DNA from: Clostridia bacterium
GTDB taxonomy: Bacteria > Bacillota > Clostridia > Oscillospirales > CAG-272
Assembly: GCA_017531925.1 (NCBI GenBank)
Contig: JAFXKD010000003.1
Coordinates: forward strand, 1 to 51,981
Reading direction: 5' to 3'
Length of the DNA: 51,981 nucleotides
Both the position numbers and the translations under genes were made by a program. Below the pieces are notes generated by a model. That model ran no database searches. It was given only the letters and a program-made list of their open reading frames with translations, and was not told the DNA's origin. Shown piece by piece: positions 34,126 through 42,215 of the stretch. Position 1 is the stretch's first letter; every line of letters starts with the position of its first letter.

Positions 34126-34896
34126 TTATGCATCGTTATTATCTTCGTCATAATCCTTAATCCCGTCCATCGAGCTTGCGAGCTTAAAACCGTCGATCTC
34201 GCCGCGTTGCATAGCGCCGAAGATGCGATATCGAAGTCCTTTGTGCTTGATATCAAGCTCGTGAAGGAGCTGCTTCATTTCCTCTCGCTCCGTGTTTCCG
34301 TCCGCAGGGCAAGTCGATTTTACAACGGGTAGCTCAGCCTTGTCCGCAAACTGACGAACGCTTTTTTCACTCGCGTAAAGCAGGGGGCGTATCATGGTAA
34401 GATCGATTCTTGAAAGGTAGGTGACGGGAGAGAAGCAACCGATCCTGCCCTCGAAGAACAGATTGAGCATAAACGTTTCAATGGCATCGTCAAAATGATG
34501 TCCAAGCGCGACCTTATTGCAGCCAAGCTCCTTTGCGGTGTTGTAAAGCACGCCGCGGCGCATCTTTGCGCACAGAGAGCAGGGGCTTTTTTCTTTTCTT
34601 TCCTCAAAGATTATCTGATAAATCTGCGTAGGTGCGATATGATATTCAACGTCCAGCTCCTCGCAAAGCTTTTTTATTCCGTCAAAGCTTGTATTGGGGA
34701 AGCCCATATCCACGGTTATCGCGATAAGCTCATATTTATTTGGGTAAAATCTTCTCATCTCCGCGAGCGCGTACAAAAGAGCGAGAGAGTCCTTTCCTGC
34801 GGAAACTCCCACGGCAATTTTATCGCCTTCCTGTATCATCTGATAATCGTCAACTGCTCGCCTTGTATAGCTTAATATTCTCTTTAGTTCTTTCAT
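34126..34896 (-). CDS. TtcA-like tRNA 2-thiolation PP-loop ATPase
   Basis: The product is 256 aa. The PP-loop is VGVSAGKDSLALLYAL, with Ala in place of the usual Gly in SGGKDS. CSLCAKMRRG supplies the Cys pair that in TtcA helps bind a 4Fe-4S cluster, and a further Cys is in STCPADGNTE. TtcA adds sulfur to cytidine 32 in tRNA. Clostridial members of this family have not all been tested, so the exact nucleotide is inferred. The methyltransferase gene upstream ends directly beside this start (34897/34896). Confidence 0.87.
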   Translation of the reverse strand: MKELKRILSYTRRAVDDYQMIQEGDKIAVGVSAGKDSLALLYALAEMRRFYPNKYELIAITVDMGFPNTSFDGIKKLCEELDVEYHIAPTQIYQIIFEERKEKSPCSLCAKMRRGVLYNTAKELGCNKVALGHHFDDAIETFMLNLFFEGRIGCFSPVTYLSRIDLTMIRPLLYASEKSVRQFADKAELPVVKSTCPADGNTEREEMKQLLHELDIKHKGLRYRIFGAMQRGEIDGFKLASSMDGIKDYDEDNNDA

Positions 34897-35646
34897 CTAA
34901 AAATTACATTCCTCGTATATCTTTTTCGCTCTTTCACTAAGAGCCTTAGGGTCGTTATCAAGGTTTAAAAACAGGGGTTCTCCTACGGTCACACCGGATG
35001 CCGCACCCTTTTTCGCCTTAACGAGTACCATCGACGGAGCGCTTTTGGTATTGGCATGCACAAAGATCATATCCTTGGGTTCAAGTGAGTTTTCTCTCAT
35101 AGCGCACACAAGATCTGTAAGCCTGTCCGGACGCCATACACAGTAGAAGTATCCGCCGTGCTTCAACAGTCTTTTAGCTGCCGCGCAAAAATCCCCAATA
35201 TCACCGCATACCTCGTGACGGGCAATGAATTTTTCATCGTGTGCGTTTCGTTTTCCGCTATCCACCTTCATATAAGGGGGATTTGAAAATACCACGTCAG
35301 CTTCACATCCTATGTCCGCGCTCTTTATATCTCTCACATCGCCGTGTACGGAAATGACCTTATCTTTAAGCCCGTTAAGCTCGGCGTTCCTGTCAATGAT
35401 TTTTGCAAAATCCTCTTGGATCTCAACGCAGTAGGTTTTTGAAAATTTCTCACGTGAAGCGCAGAGCAGGGAAATAATACCCGTTCCACCGCCAAGCTCG
35501 ACCGCGACTCCGCTCTTTTGGGGCTTTACGAATGAAGCGAGCAAAAAGGCATCCGTGCCGAAGGTGAGTCCGTTTTCTCTCTGTATAAGGCTTATATTTT
35601 CGTTAACCTTAGTCAACGTCTCGTTTTCGGATAAAATAATACTCAT
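34897..35646 (-). CDS. TrmN6/YabB-like tRNA adenine N6-methyltransferase
   Basis: The product is 249 aa. Motif I is VELGGGTGIISLLCA, and the N6-methylase motif is FSNPPYMKVD. This matches the YabB/TrmN6 family that methylates A37 of tRNA-Val. The start at 35646 follows GAGGTGG; an in-frame GTG two codons upstream overlaps that site. In many Bacillota the gene lies near holB and ricT, as it does here. Confidence 0.87.
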   Translation of the reverse strand: MSIILSENETLTKVNENISLIQRENGLTFGTDAFLLASFVKPQKSGVAVELGGGTGIISLLCASREKFSKTYCVEIQEDFAKIIDRNAELNGLKDKVISVHGDVRDIKSADIGCEADVVFSNPPYMKVDSGKRNAHDEKFIARHEVCGDIGDFCAAAKRLLKHGGYFYCVWRPDRLTDLVCAMRENSLEPKDMIFVHANTKSAPSMVLVKAKKGAASGVTVGEPLFLNLDNDPKALSERAKKIYEECNF

Positions 35647-35709
35647 AGCCACCTCAAATTTAAAAACACGGAGCAGAAAAACCGCTCCGTATTTTTAGAT
35701 GTAATCAAA

Positions 35710-35880
35710 TTATTCCTGTACGGGAGCTCCTACGGGGCAAGCGTCAGCACAAGCACCGCAATCAGCGCAAGCATCGGGATCGATTACGTAGATGCCATCT
35801 CCCTCAGAGATAGCGTCACAGGGGCAAGCGTCTGCACAAGCACCGCAAGCGATGCAAGCGTCTGTAATCTTATAAGCCAT
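35710..35880 (-). CDS. 2[4Fe-4S] ferredoxin
   Basis: The product is 56 aa. It has two full cluster motifs, CIACGACADACP (Cys 9, 12, 15, 19) and CADCGACADACP (Cys 38, 41, 44, 48), the clostridial-type low-potential electron carrier. GGAGG lies 8 bp ahead of the ATG. It has its own promoter, embedded in the terminator of ricT. Confidence 0.97.
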   Translation of the reverse strand: MAYKITDACIACGACADACPCDAISEGDGIYVIDPDACADCGACADACPVGAPVQE

Positions 35881-35911
35881 GATAAATACCTCCATTAGTA
35901 TTGATACGCAT

Positions 35912-35947
35912 ATTATAACACAACCCCCTGCAATTTTGCAAGGGGTT
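35912..35947 (-). promoter_or_regulatory. Overlapping ricT terminator and ferredoxin promoter
   Basis: AACCCC and the imperfect complement AACCCCCTGCAA form the hairpin downstream of ricT (about 35921-35947). On the same strand TTGCAA (35936-35941), inside that stem, serves as -35 for TATAAT (35912-35917) at 18-bp spacing. Confidence 0.55.
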
Positions 35948-35968
35948 AATGAAAAATATTTTAAAAAA

Positions 35969-37027
35969 TTATTCTTTATCCGACTTTTTTTGAGAGTGTA
36001 CCAATTTTACGTCGTTTCTGTGATAGACCTTTACCGTTTCTCCATCCTTATCACGAAGCCTTACCTTGATGAGTCCGGTGAGAGGATGCATCTCCGTTAC
36101 CGTGCCAACGCCGTCCGCGGTCTTTACCGTTGAATCTACTGCGGGAGTGCGGGCAATCTCGTATTCATAGGTCTCCTGCTCGTAACGGAGACAGCACATA
36201 AGTCTGCCGCAGGTTCCGGATATTTTTGAGGAGTTCAGGAAGAGACCCTGCTCCTTTGCCATCTTTATTGATACCTGAACGAAATCGGAAAGGAAGGTAG
36301 CGCAGCAAAGAGGTCTACCACACGCACCGAGGCCTCCTATAAGCTTAGCCTCGTCTCTTATGCCGATCTGGCGAAGTTCTATTCTGGTTCTGAATATTGC
36401 TGCAAGATCCTTAACAAGCTCGCGGAAATCAACTCTGCCAGCACTTGTAAAATAGAAGAGGAGCTTACTGTTGTCAAATGTGTATTGAGCATCAACGAGC
36501 TTCATATCAAGCTCGTGTTTAGCTATCTGTTCAAGGCAGATAGAGAATGCTTCCTTTTCTTTTCTTGTGTTTTCTTCATTGTGAACGGTATCCTCGGGTG
36601 TGGCAATTCGGATTATGGATCGCAAGGGAGGAACTATCTCGGATATTCCAACGAGCTTGTTTGCGATAAACACCTCGCCGTATTCCGGACCGCGTGCAGT
36701 ATCAACTATGGCAAACTGTCCCTTTTGGGCAACTATTCCTTCGGGTGCAAAGTAATATACCTTTCCGACCTTTTTGAATCTTACACCGACAACCTCGACC
36801 TTCTCCTCGTTCTCATCGGGCTCGCTCTTCGAAGCAGCAGGAGCAAGATCCTCCTCAAAGAACTCATCTTCAAGCTCTTCAAGTCCTTGAACAGGCTCGG
36901 CATTGTAAAGAGGTGCGTCCTCTTCCTGAACGGGAGTATCAACAGCATTGTCCTTTTTGGGCTTGCGCTTGTTGTGATAGCGGTGATATCTCTTTTTATT
37001 ATTCTTTTTGTTTTCGTTATTTTCCAT
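35969..37027 (-). CDS. ricT: RicT (YaaT), PSP1-domain protein
   Basis: The product is 352 aa. A long Lys/Asn-rich and then acidic N-terminus (about 1-75) precedes the PSP1 domain. Conserved Cys residues are in GGLGACGRPLCCATFL and SGTCGRLMCCLRYE, the residues that in B. subtilis hold Fe-S clusters of the RicA-RicF-RicT complex. That complex stimulates RNase Y-dependent mRNA maturation. The start at 37027 follows GGAGAT; an ATG 12 bp upstream overlaps that site. It lies just after holB. Confidence 0.95.
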   Translation of the reverse strand: MENNENKKNNKKRYHRYHNKRKPKKDNAVDTPVQEEDAPLYNAEPVQGLEELEDEFFEEDLAPAASKSEPDENEEKVEVVGVRFKKVGKVYYFAPEGIVAQKGQFAIVDTARGPEYGEVFIANKLVGISEIVPPLRSIIRIATPEDTVHNEENTRKEKEAFSICLEQIAKHELDMKLVDAQYTFDNSKLLFYFTSAGRVDFRELVKDLAAIFRTRIELRQIGIRDEAKLIGGLGACGRPLCCATFLSDFVQVSIKMAKEQGLFLNSSKISGTCGRLMCCLRYEQETYEYEIARTPAVDSTVKTADGVGTVTEMHPLTGLIKVRLRDKDGETVKVYHRNDVKLVHSQKKSDKE

Positions 37028-37039
37028 ATTTATCTCCAT

Positions 37040-38077
37040 TTATATAAGACTGCTTAAAAAATCGGTCAGCGTAAGCTTGATGTTTGCATTTCTAAGAAGT
37101 GCGAGGCGCGCCTTTTCCGAGCTTTGCAGTATTCTTGTGAGCTTGGCGACCGAAAAGCTGTAGGATAGCTCTTCTGCACGCGTCCTATCCGTATAGAAGA
37201 GCATGGAGGGAGCATCTGCCTTTTTAAGAGCTATCAGATCTCTTGCAGCTGCTTCGATCTCAAGAAGCTGAGCCATTATTCTTTCTCTCTCGTCACGCTT
37301 TTGCGAAAATGAGGAAAAGATCTCTCCGAAATCACGGGAAAGAGTATTATTAGCGAGTGCCTCGATAAGTCCTGACGCAAGGGAACGATTTTCAATTATC
37401 TGTTTTTTCTCACTTGACGAGATAAGCTCGATTATTCTTCCTATACTGCCTTTTGATGCCATATATATCTGCTCAAATTCATCGGGTGAATTATTTATAA
37501 AGGCCTTTACGGACGGATAATTTGCTATCAGATATTCCGTTGCCTCGTCCCTTTGAGGAGTTCTCATTCTGAGTATCGGTGCGCGGCTTTTTATAGTTTC
37601 AAGGAGCGATTCCGTGTGCTCGCAAAGAAGCAGAAAAACCACGTAGGGCGGCGGCTCCTCAAGAGTCAAAAGAAGGGCATTTTGTGCCTGCGCGGTCATA
37701 GTGTGCGCATCTTCGATAATATATACCTTGAAATCTCCGTCGTTAGGTTGATAAGAAACGTCATCGCGAATAAAGCGTATGGGCTCAATACCGAGAAAAA
37801 CTCTGTCCTCCTCGCGTTTTACTGTGATGACATCTGCTGAATTGTTGCCTATGATTTTTCTGCAGGATGCGCACTCACAGCAGGGGAGGGGGGCGTTTTC
37901 ATCGTCCTTTTTTTCACAGTTGAGCGCAGCAGCTACAAGACGTGCAAGCGTGCGCTTTCCCGTACCTCTGACGCCATGTAGGATGTATGCATGCGAGAGT
38001 GTGTCGGATCTTACGGAGGCGGAAAAATAGTCATAAAGATCATCGTTGGCAATTATGCCGTTAGAATAATTCTTCAT
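37040..38077 (-). CDS. holB: DNA polymerase III delta' subunit
   Basis: The product is 345 aa. The P-loop-like segment is HGVRGTGKRTLARL. The zinc module Cys residues are in CEKKDD...CCECASCRK, and the AAA+ core continues with KVYIIEDAHTMTAQAQNALL and KSRAPILRM. It is part of the clamp loader. The ATG at 38077 follows AAAGGAGGTG. It heads an operon with ricT, the common Bacillota order. The P-loop here is more intact than in E. coli delta', so it may keep nucleotide binding. Confidence 0.93.
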   Translation of the reverse strand: MKNYSNGIIANDDLYDYFSASVRSDTLSHAYILHGVRGTGKRTLARLVAAALNCEKKDDENAPLPCCECASCRKIIGNNSADVITVKREEDRVFLGIEPIRFIRDDVSYQPNDGDFKVYIIEDAHTMTAQAQNALLLTLEEPPPYVVFLLLCEHTESLLETIKSRAPILRMRTPQRDEATEYLIANYPSVKAFINNSPDEFEQIYMASKGSIGRIIELISSSEKKQIIENRSLASGLIEALANNTLSRDFGEIFSSFSQKRDERERIMAQLLEIEAAARDLIALKKADAPSMLFYTDRTRAEELSYSFSVAKLTRILQSSEKARLALLRNANIKLTLTDFLSSLI

Positions 38078-38106
38078 ATCGCACCTCCTTTGAACCATAC
38101 AAAATT

Positions 38107-38135
38107 ATTATATCAAAGAAAATAAAATATGTCAA
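38107..38135 (-). promoter_or_regulatory. Promoter of holB-ricT
   Basis: On the minus strand, TTGACA (38130-38135) and TATAAT (38107-38112) are 17 bp apart. Confidence 0.8.
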
Positions 38136-38250
38136 TAGGTGAGATTGCCGTTAAAATGACAAAATAATCTCTCAATACAGGATTTTTTTGCGCTTTGAGG
38201 TAAATATTTTGTTAAATAATAACAAAAGTCAAAAAAGTTTGAAAAAGGAC

Positions 38251-38305
38251 TTGAAAAAAAAGTGATTTAGTAATATAATAACAACGTATAACTATGCACG
38301 TTATA
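38251..38305 (+). promoter_or_regulatory. Promoter and operator-like dyad of the glycogen operon
   Basis: TTGAAA (38251-38256) and TATAAT (38274-38279) are 17 bp apart. Just downstream, over the expected start site, TATAAC (38287-38292) and GTTATA (38300-38305) form a perfect 6-7-6 dyad that could bind a regulator. Confidence 0.6.
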
Positions 38306-38339
38306 GTATAAAGGACAATAATGAAGGGAGTTTCTTGAT

Positions 38340-39521
38340 ATGTTTAAGAAAAAAGAATGTGTCGCTATGCTTTTAGCAGGCGGACAAGGATCAAGACTTT
38401 ACGCACTTACCAAGAAAGTAGCTAAACCCGCGGTTTCGTTTGGCGGAAAGTTCAGGATTATTGACTTTCCTCTTTCAAACTGCATCAATTCCGGCGTGGA
38501 CACCGTAGGCGTTCTTACGCAGTATCAGCCCCTTGTTCTCAATGAATACATAGGAAACGGTCTGCCCTGGGATCTTGACAGAACCTTTGGCGGAGTTTCC
38601 ATCCTCCCCCCTTATCAGGGCTTCAGCGGTTCTGATTGGTATAAGGGAACCGCTAACGCTATCTATCAGAACCTTGAGTTTATCAAGAGATATCAGGCAG
38701 AATACGTTCTCATCCTCTCGGGCGACCATATTTACACAATGGATTACAATAAGATGCTCGAATTTCATAAGGCTCAGAACGCAGACTGTACTATCGCTGT
38801 GCTTGAGGTCCCTATGGAGGAGGCAAGCCGATTCGGCATTATGAGCGTTAATCCTGATAATTCCATTTTCAAATTCTCTGAAAAGCCCAAGAATCCCGAT
38901 AGTAATCTTGCTTCTATGGGTATATATATCTTCTCGGCTGATAAGCTTTATAAGTATCTTACCGAGGATGAGGCAGATCCGAACTCCAGCAACGACTTTG
39001 GTAAGAATATCATTCCTACGATGCTCGCAAACGGCGAGAGAATGTTCGCCTATAACTTTGAGGGCTATTGGAAGGACGTTGGAACCATAGCGTCTCTTTG
39101 GGAAGCAAATATGGACCTTCTCGGTGAGAAGCCCGTGCTTGCGTTGGACGGAAACACGAGGATCTATTCACGTCACGAAAACGAGGCTCCTCAGTTTGTC
39201 GGAGCTGAAGCGGTTATCGAAAATTCTTCGATCACTGAGGGCTGTGAGATATACGGAACCGTTATCAATTCCGTTCTCGGCTACGGAGTAGTGGTAGAAA
39301 AGGGCGCAGTCGTACGCGATTCCGTTCTTATGCATCACGTAACAGTTTCCGAAGGAGCAACTGTAGAATACTCAATACTTGACTCCGATGTTACGGTGGG
39401 CAAGGGAGCAAGAGTTGGCAGACCGAGAGGCGAAGCAGAGGGAATTACTGTAATAGGCGCAGGTAACTCCGTTGACGACGGCGCGGACATTCTCGACAAC
39501 CAGATGATCTATTCTGAATAA
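38340..39521 (+). CDS. glgC: Glucose-1-phosphate adenylyltransferase, catalytic subunit
   Basis: The product is 393 aa. The nucleotidyltransferase signature is [19 protein letters not shown], then [15 protein letters not shown]. The C-terminal beta-helix is rich in hexapeptide repeats ([17 protein letters not shown]). It makes ADP-glucose from ATP and glucose-1-phosphate, the committed step of glycogen synthesis. GAAGGGAG precedes the ATG. It is the first gene of the glg operon and pairs with GlgD. Confidence 0.97.
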   Translation: MFKKKECVAMLLAGGQGSRLYALTKKVAKPAVSFGGKFRIIDFPLSNCINSGVDTVGVLTQYQPLVLNEYIGNGLPWDLDRTFGGVSILPPYQGFSGSDWYKGTANAIYQNLEFIKRYQAEYVLILSGDHIYTMDYNKMLEFHKAQNADCTIAVLEVPMEEASRFGIMSVNPDNSIFKFSEKPKNPDSNLASMGIYIFSADKLYKYLTEDEADPNSSNDFGKNIIPTMLANGERMFAYNFEGYWKDVGTIASLWEANMDLLGEKPVLALDGNTRIYSRHENEAPQFVGAEAVIENSSITEGCEIYGTVINSVLGYGVVVEKGAVVRDSVLMHHVTVSEGATVEYSILDSDVTVGKGARVGRPRGEAEGITVIGAGNSVDDGADILDNQMIYSE

Positions 39522-39533
39522 TGAGGTGATGAT

Positions 39534-40670
39534 ATGAAAGCAGCAGGACTTATTTTTTCAAACGTTCACGACGCATCCATACCCGAGCTTACAAAGCCTC
39601 GCACGATGGCGAGCATCCCCTTTGGAGGCAGATACCGTCTTATAGACTTTGCTCTTTCCAATATGGTTAACTCGGATATCACAACAGTGGGTCTTATCAC
39701 ACATAATAATTATCAGTCCCTTCTCGACCATATCGGCACCGGTAAGGACTGGGATCTCGCGCGCCGTTCCGGAGGTATAAGAATTTTACCTCCCTTTATC
39801 ACGAGCGGCACTCGCGGCGATGATAAGCTCTATAAAACGAGACTTGAGGCGCTTGTCGGTGTTAAGGACTTCGTGGAAAACTGCGGAGCAGATCACGTTA
39901 TTATCTCCGATTGCAATATGATCTGTAATATCGATTTTTCGGATGCTCTTGATGATCACGTGGCGAATGACGCGGATATCACAATAATCACAAAGCTTGT
40001 TGATACTCACGAGCTTAAATTCCCGCTTGATAAATATATCAAGATCGTTGATTTCAACGAAAAGGGTGAGATAGTTGATTATTGCGATTATGATAAGCAG
40101 CAAGGAGAGCTTCACATCAACACCAATATGATGATAATCAAGCGATCCTACCTTCTTTCTCTTATTGATGAGGCAGATGTGAGAGGCTACGATAGCTTTA
40201 CAAGGGATATTATCGCAAGAAATCTCGGTAAGCACAGATTTTTCGCATTTGAATATGACGGTTATTTCAATTATATCGATTCTATGCAGAAGTATTTCTT
40301 CTGCAATATGAAGATGCTTGATTCTCAGAAGAGAAGGCTCGTCTTCCACGTTAAGAACAGACCTGTTTATACTAAGGTAAGGAATTCAGCTCCTACAAGA
40401 TATACTGAAAACGCCAAGGTTACCAATTCCATAATTGCAGACGGATGCGTTATCGACGGCGTAGTTGAGAATTCCATCCTCTTCAGAGGTGTAAGGGTAG
40501 GTAAGGGAACCGTTATTAAAAATTCAATTCTTATGCAGAACACTTACACAGGTGACGATGTATATCTTAACTGTGTTGTGAGTGATAAGGATGTTACCAT
40601 AAAGGACGGCAAAATGCTTTCCGGTCACGAGACGCTTCCTTTCTTCATCGGAAAAGGAACTACCGTTTAA
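39534..40670 (+). CDS. glgD: GlgD, regulatory homologue of glucose-1-phosphate adenylyltransferase
   Basis: The product is 378 aa. It keeps the fold (ASIPFGGRYRLIDFALSNMVNSD, shortened here, and the C-terminal hexapeptide region) but lacks the N-terminal Gly-rich GGxGSRL nucleotide loop and reads MKAAGLIFSNVHDASIPELT instead. In Bacillota GlgD forms a heterotetramer with GlgC and modifies its regulation. GAGGTGATG precedes the ATG, 12 bp after the glgC stop. Confidence 0.96.
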   Translation: MKAAGLIFSNVHDASIPELTKPRTMASIPFGGRYRLIDFALSNMVNSDITTVGLITHNNYQSLLDHIGTGKDWDLARRSGGIRILPPFITSGTRGDDKLYKTRLEALVGVKDFVENCGADHVIISDCNMICNIDFSDALDDHVANDADITIITKLVDTHELKFPLDKYIKIVDFNEKGEIVDYCDYDKQQGELHINTNMMIIKRSYLLSLIDEADVRGYDSFTRDIIARNLGKHRFFAFEYDGYFNYIDSMQKYFFCNMKMLDSQKRRLVFHVKNRPVYTKVRNSAPTRYTENAKVTNSIIADGCVIDGVVENSILFRGVRVGKGTVIKNSILMQNTYTGDDVYLNCVVSDKDVTIKDGKMLSGHETLPFFIGKGTTV

Positions 40671-40718
40671 TCAGTATCAGAACGAATTGACTCTAATAAA
40701 TTCTGGAAGGTAAAATTT

Positions 40719-42152
40719 ATGAAGAAAATATTATTTGTAGGCGCTGAGGTTATGCCATTTGCCGCCACCGGCGGTCTTGGAGACGTGCTTGGTTCATTGC
40801 CCGCAGCTCTTAAAAAGGAGTATCAGTACGATATAGATATCCGTGTGGTAATGCCCCTTTACGACGCGATAAAGCCCGAGTGGAGAAATCAGATGAAGCA
40901 GGAGGCTATAATCAATATCCCGCTTTCTTGGAGAAATCTCTATTGTGGTATCCACAGTCTCGTCAAGGACGGCGTAACGTACTATTTTATCGATAACGAG
41001 TACTACTTCAAGAGAGGAAGTCTTTACGGCTTTGACGATGATGCGGAGAGATATGCCTTTTTCTGTAAGGCTGCTATTGAAATGCTCGGAGTAGTTGGCT
41101 TCTATCCCGACGTGCTTCACGCACACGATTGGCAGGCGGCGCTCTCACTTACGTATTTGAATTTTGAATACCGTTGGAGAAGAGAATATCAGGGAATAAA
41201 GACAGTATTTACGATCCACAATATTGAATATCAGGGACAGTTCCCCAATAGAATCATAGGCTCGGTATTCGGCTTTGGACCCTCTAATTATCTTGATTAT
41301 AACGGTTGTGTAAACCTTATGAAGTGCGCTATCGAGATGGCAAACGTGGTTACAACGGTTAGCCCAAGATATGCAGAGGAGATCAAGAGTGACGAGTATG
41401 CTCACGGTCTTGCTCCAATGCTCAACAAGAATGCTCATAAGCTTACGGGTATTCTTAACGGCATAGATTACAGTTATTATAATCCCGAGACTGACTATGC
41501 TATCTATCAGAATTATGGCTCCGGCGAGCTTGATAAGAAGCGCGTGAACAAAACTGAGCTTCAAAAGAGCCTTGGTCTTCCCGTAAGAGAGGACATTCCG
41601 CTCGTTGCTATCGTTTCAAGACTTGCTTCTCATAAGGGACTTGATCTTGTTCGTGATATTGCATACAGACTTGTTGATAACCACGATATTCAGCTTGTGG
41701 TTCTCGGTAAAGGTGAGGCTCAGTACGAGAGCTTCTTTACCGATCTTGAAAGAAATCGCGGAGATAAGGTACGCGCACTTATGATGTATGACAGAGATCT
41801 TTCAAAGTGCATCTATGCGGCTGCCGATATCTTCCTTATGCCCTCAAAGAGTGAGCCCTGCGGTCTTTCTCAGATGATCGCATCCCGATACGGAGCAATT
41901 CCCGTAGTAAGAGAAACGGGAGGACTTTACGACTCTATCAAGGGTTATTGGATGCTTAACGGCACGATACTCGGCAATGGCTTTACATTTGCCAATTATT
42001 CTCCCGATGAGCTTTATGAGCGCACGAGCGCGGCAATAGAGCTGTATCATAACAAAGAGATTTATCCTGTCTTCGCAAAGAAGATCATGGATACTGATTT
42101 TTCTTGGGGAGTTTCCGCAAGAAAATATTATATGCTTTACGAAAGAATGTAA
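40719..42152 (+). CDS. glgA: Glycogen (ADP-glucose) synthase
   Basis: The product is 477 aa, GT5 family. The N-terminal KTGGL-type motif reads TGGLGDVLGSLP. VLHAHDW and TIHNIEYQG follow, and the GT-B C-terminal motif is PSKSEPCGLSQMIASRYG. It extends alpha-1,4-glucan chains from ADP-glucose. It is the third gene of the glg operon, about 48 bp after glgD. Confidence 0.97.
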   Translation: MKKILFVGAEVMPFAATGGLGDVLGSLPAALKKEYQYDIDIRVVMPLYDAIKPEWRNQMKQEAIINIPLSWRNLYCGIHSLVKDGVTYYFIDNEYYFKRGSLYGFDDDAERYAFFCKAAIEMLGVVGFYPDVLHAHDWQAALSLTYLNFEYRWRREYQGIKTVFTIHNIEYQGQFPNRIIGSVFGFGPSNYLDYNGCVNLMKCAIEMANVVTTVSPRYAEEIKSDEYAHGLAPMLNKNAHKLTGILNGIDYSYYNPETDYAIYQNYGSGELDKKRVNKTELQKSLGLPVREDIPLVAIVSRLASHKGLDLVRDIAYRLVDNHDIQLVVLGKGEAQYESFFTDLERNRGDKVRALMMYDRDLSKCIYAAADIFLMPSKSEPCGLSQMIASRYGAIPVVRETGGLYDSIKGYWMLNGTILGNGFTFANYSPDELYERTSAAIELYHNKEIYPVFAKKIMDTDFSWGVSARKYYMLYERM

Positions 42153-42158
42153 GCATAA

Positions 42159-42181
42159 TGAGCGCGGTGACACCGCGCTCA
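42159..42181 (+). other. Perfect hairpin in the glgA-glgP spacer
   Basis: TGAGCGCGGT and ACCGCGCTCA form a 10-bp perfect stem with a three-base loop, seven bases after the glgA stop. It is followed by A residues rather than T, so it is not a classic terminator. It may protect the upstream mRNA end or tune glgP expression. Confidence 0.75.
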
Positions 42182-42215
42182 AAAATCGCAAATACCTATT
42201 AATTTTGGAGGACAC

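Noticed and set aside
36485..37057. 190-aa open frame on the plus strand opposite ricT
   Set aside because: It is antisense to the well-supported ricT gene, has no ribosome site, and its hydrophobic residues follow from the Lys/Glu-rich codons of ricT.
38144..38174. GAGATT ... AATCTC inverted repeat between holB and glgC
   Set aside because: Arms of only six bases around a loop of about 20 are easily explained by chance in this AT-rich spacer.
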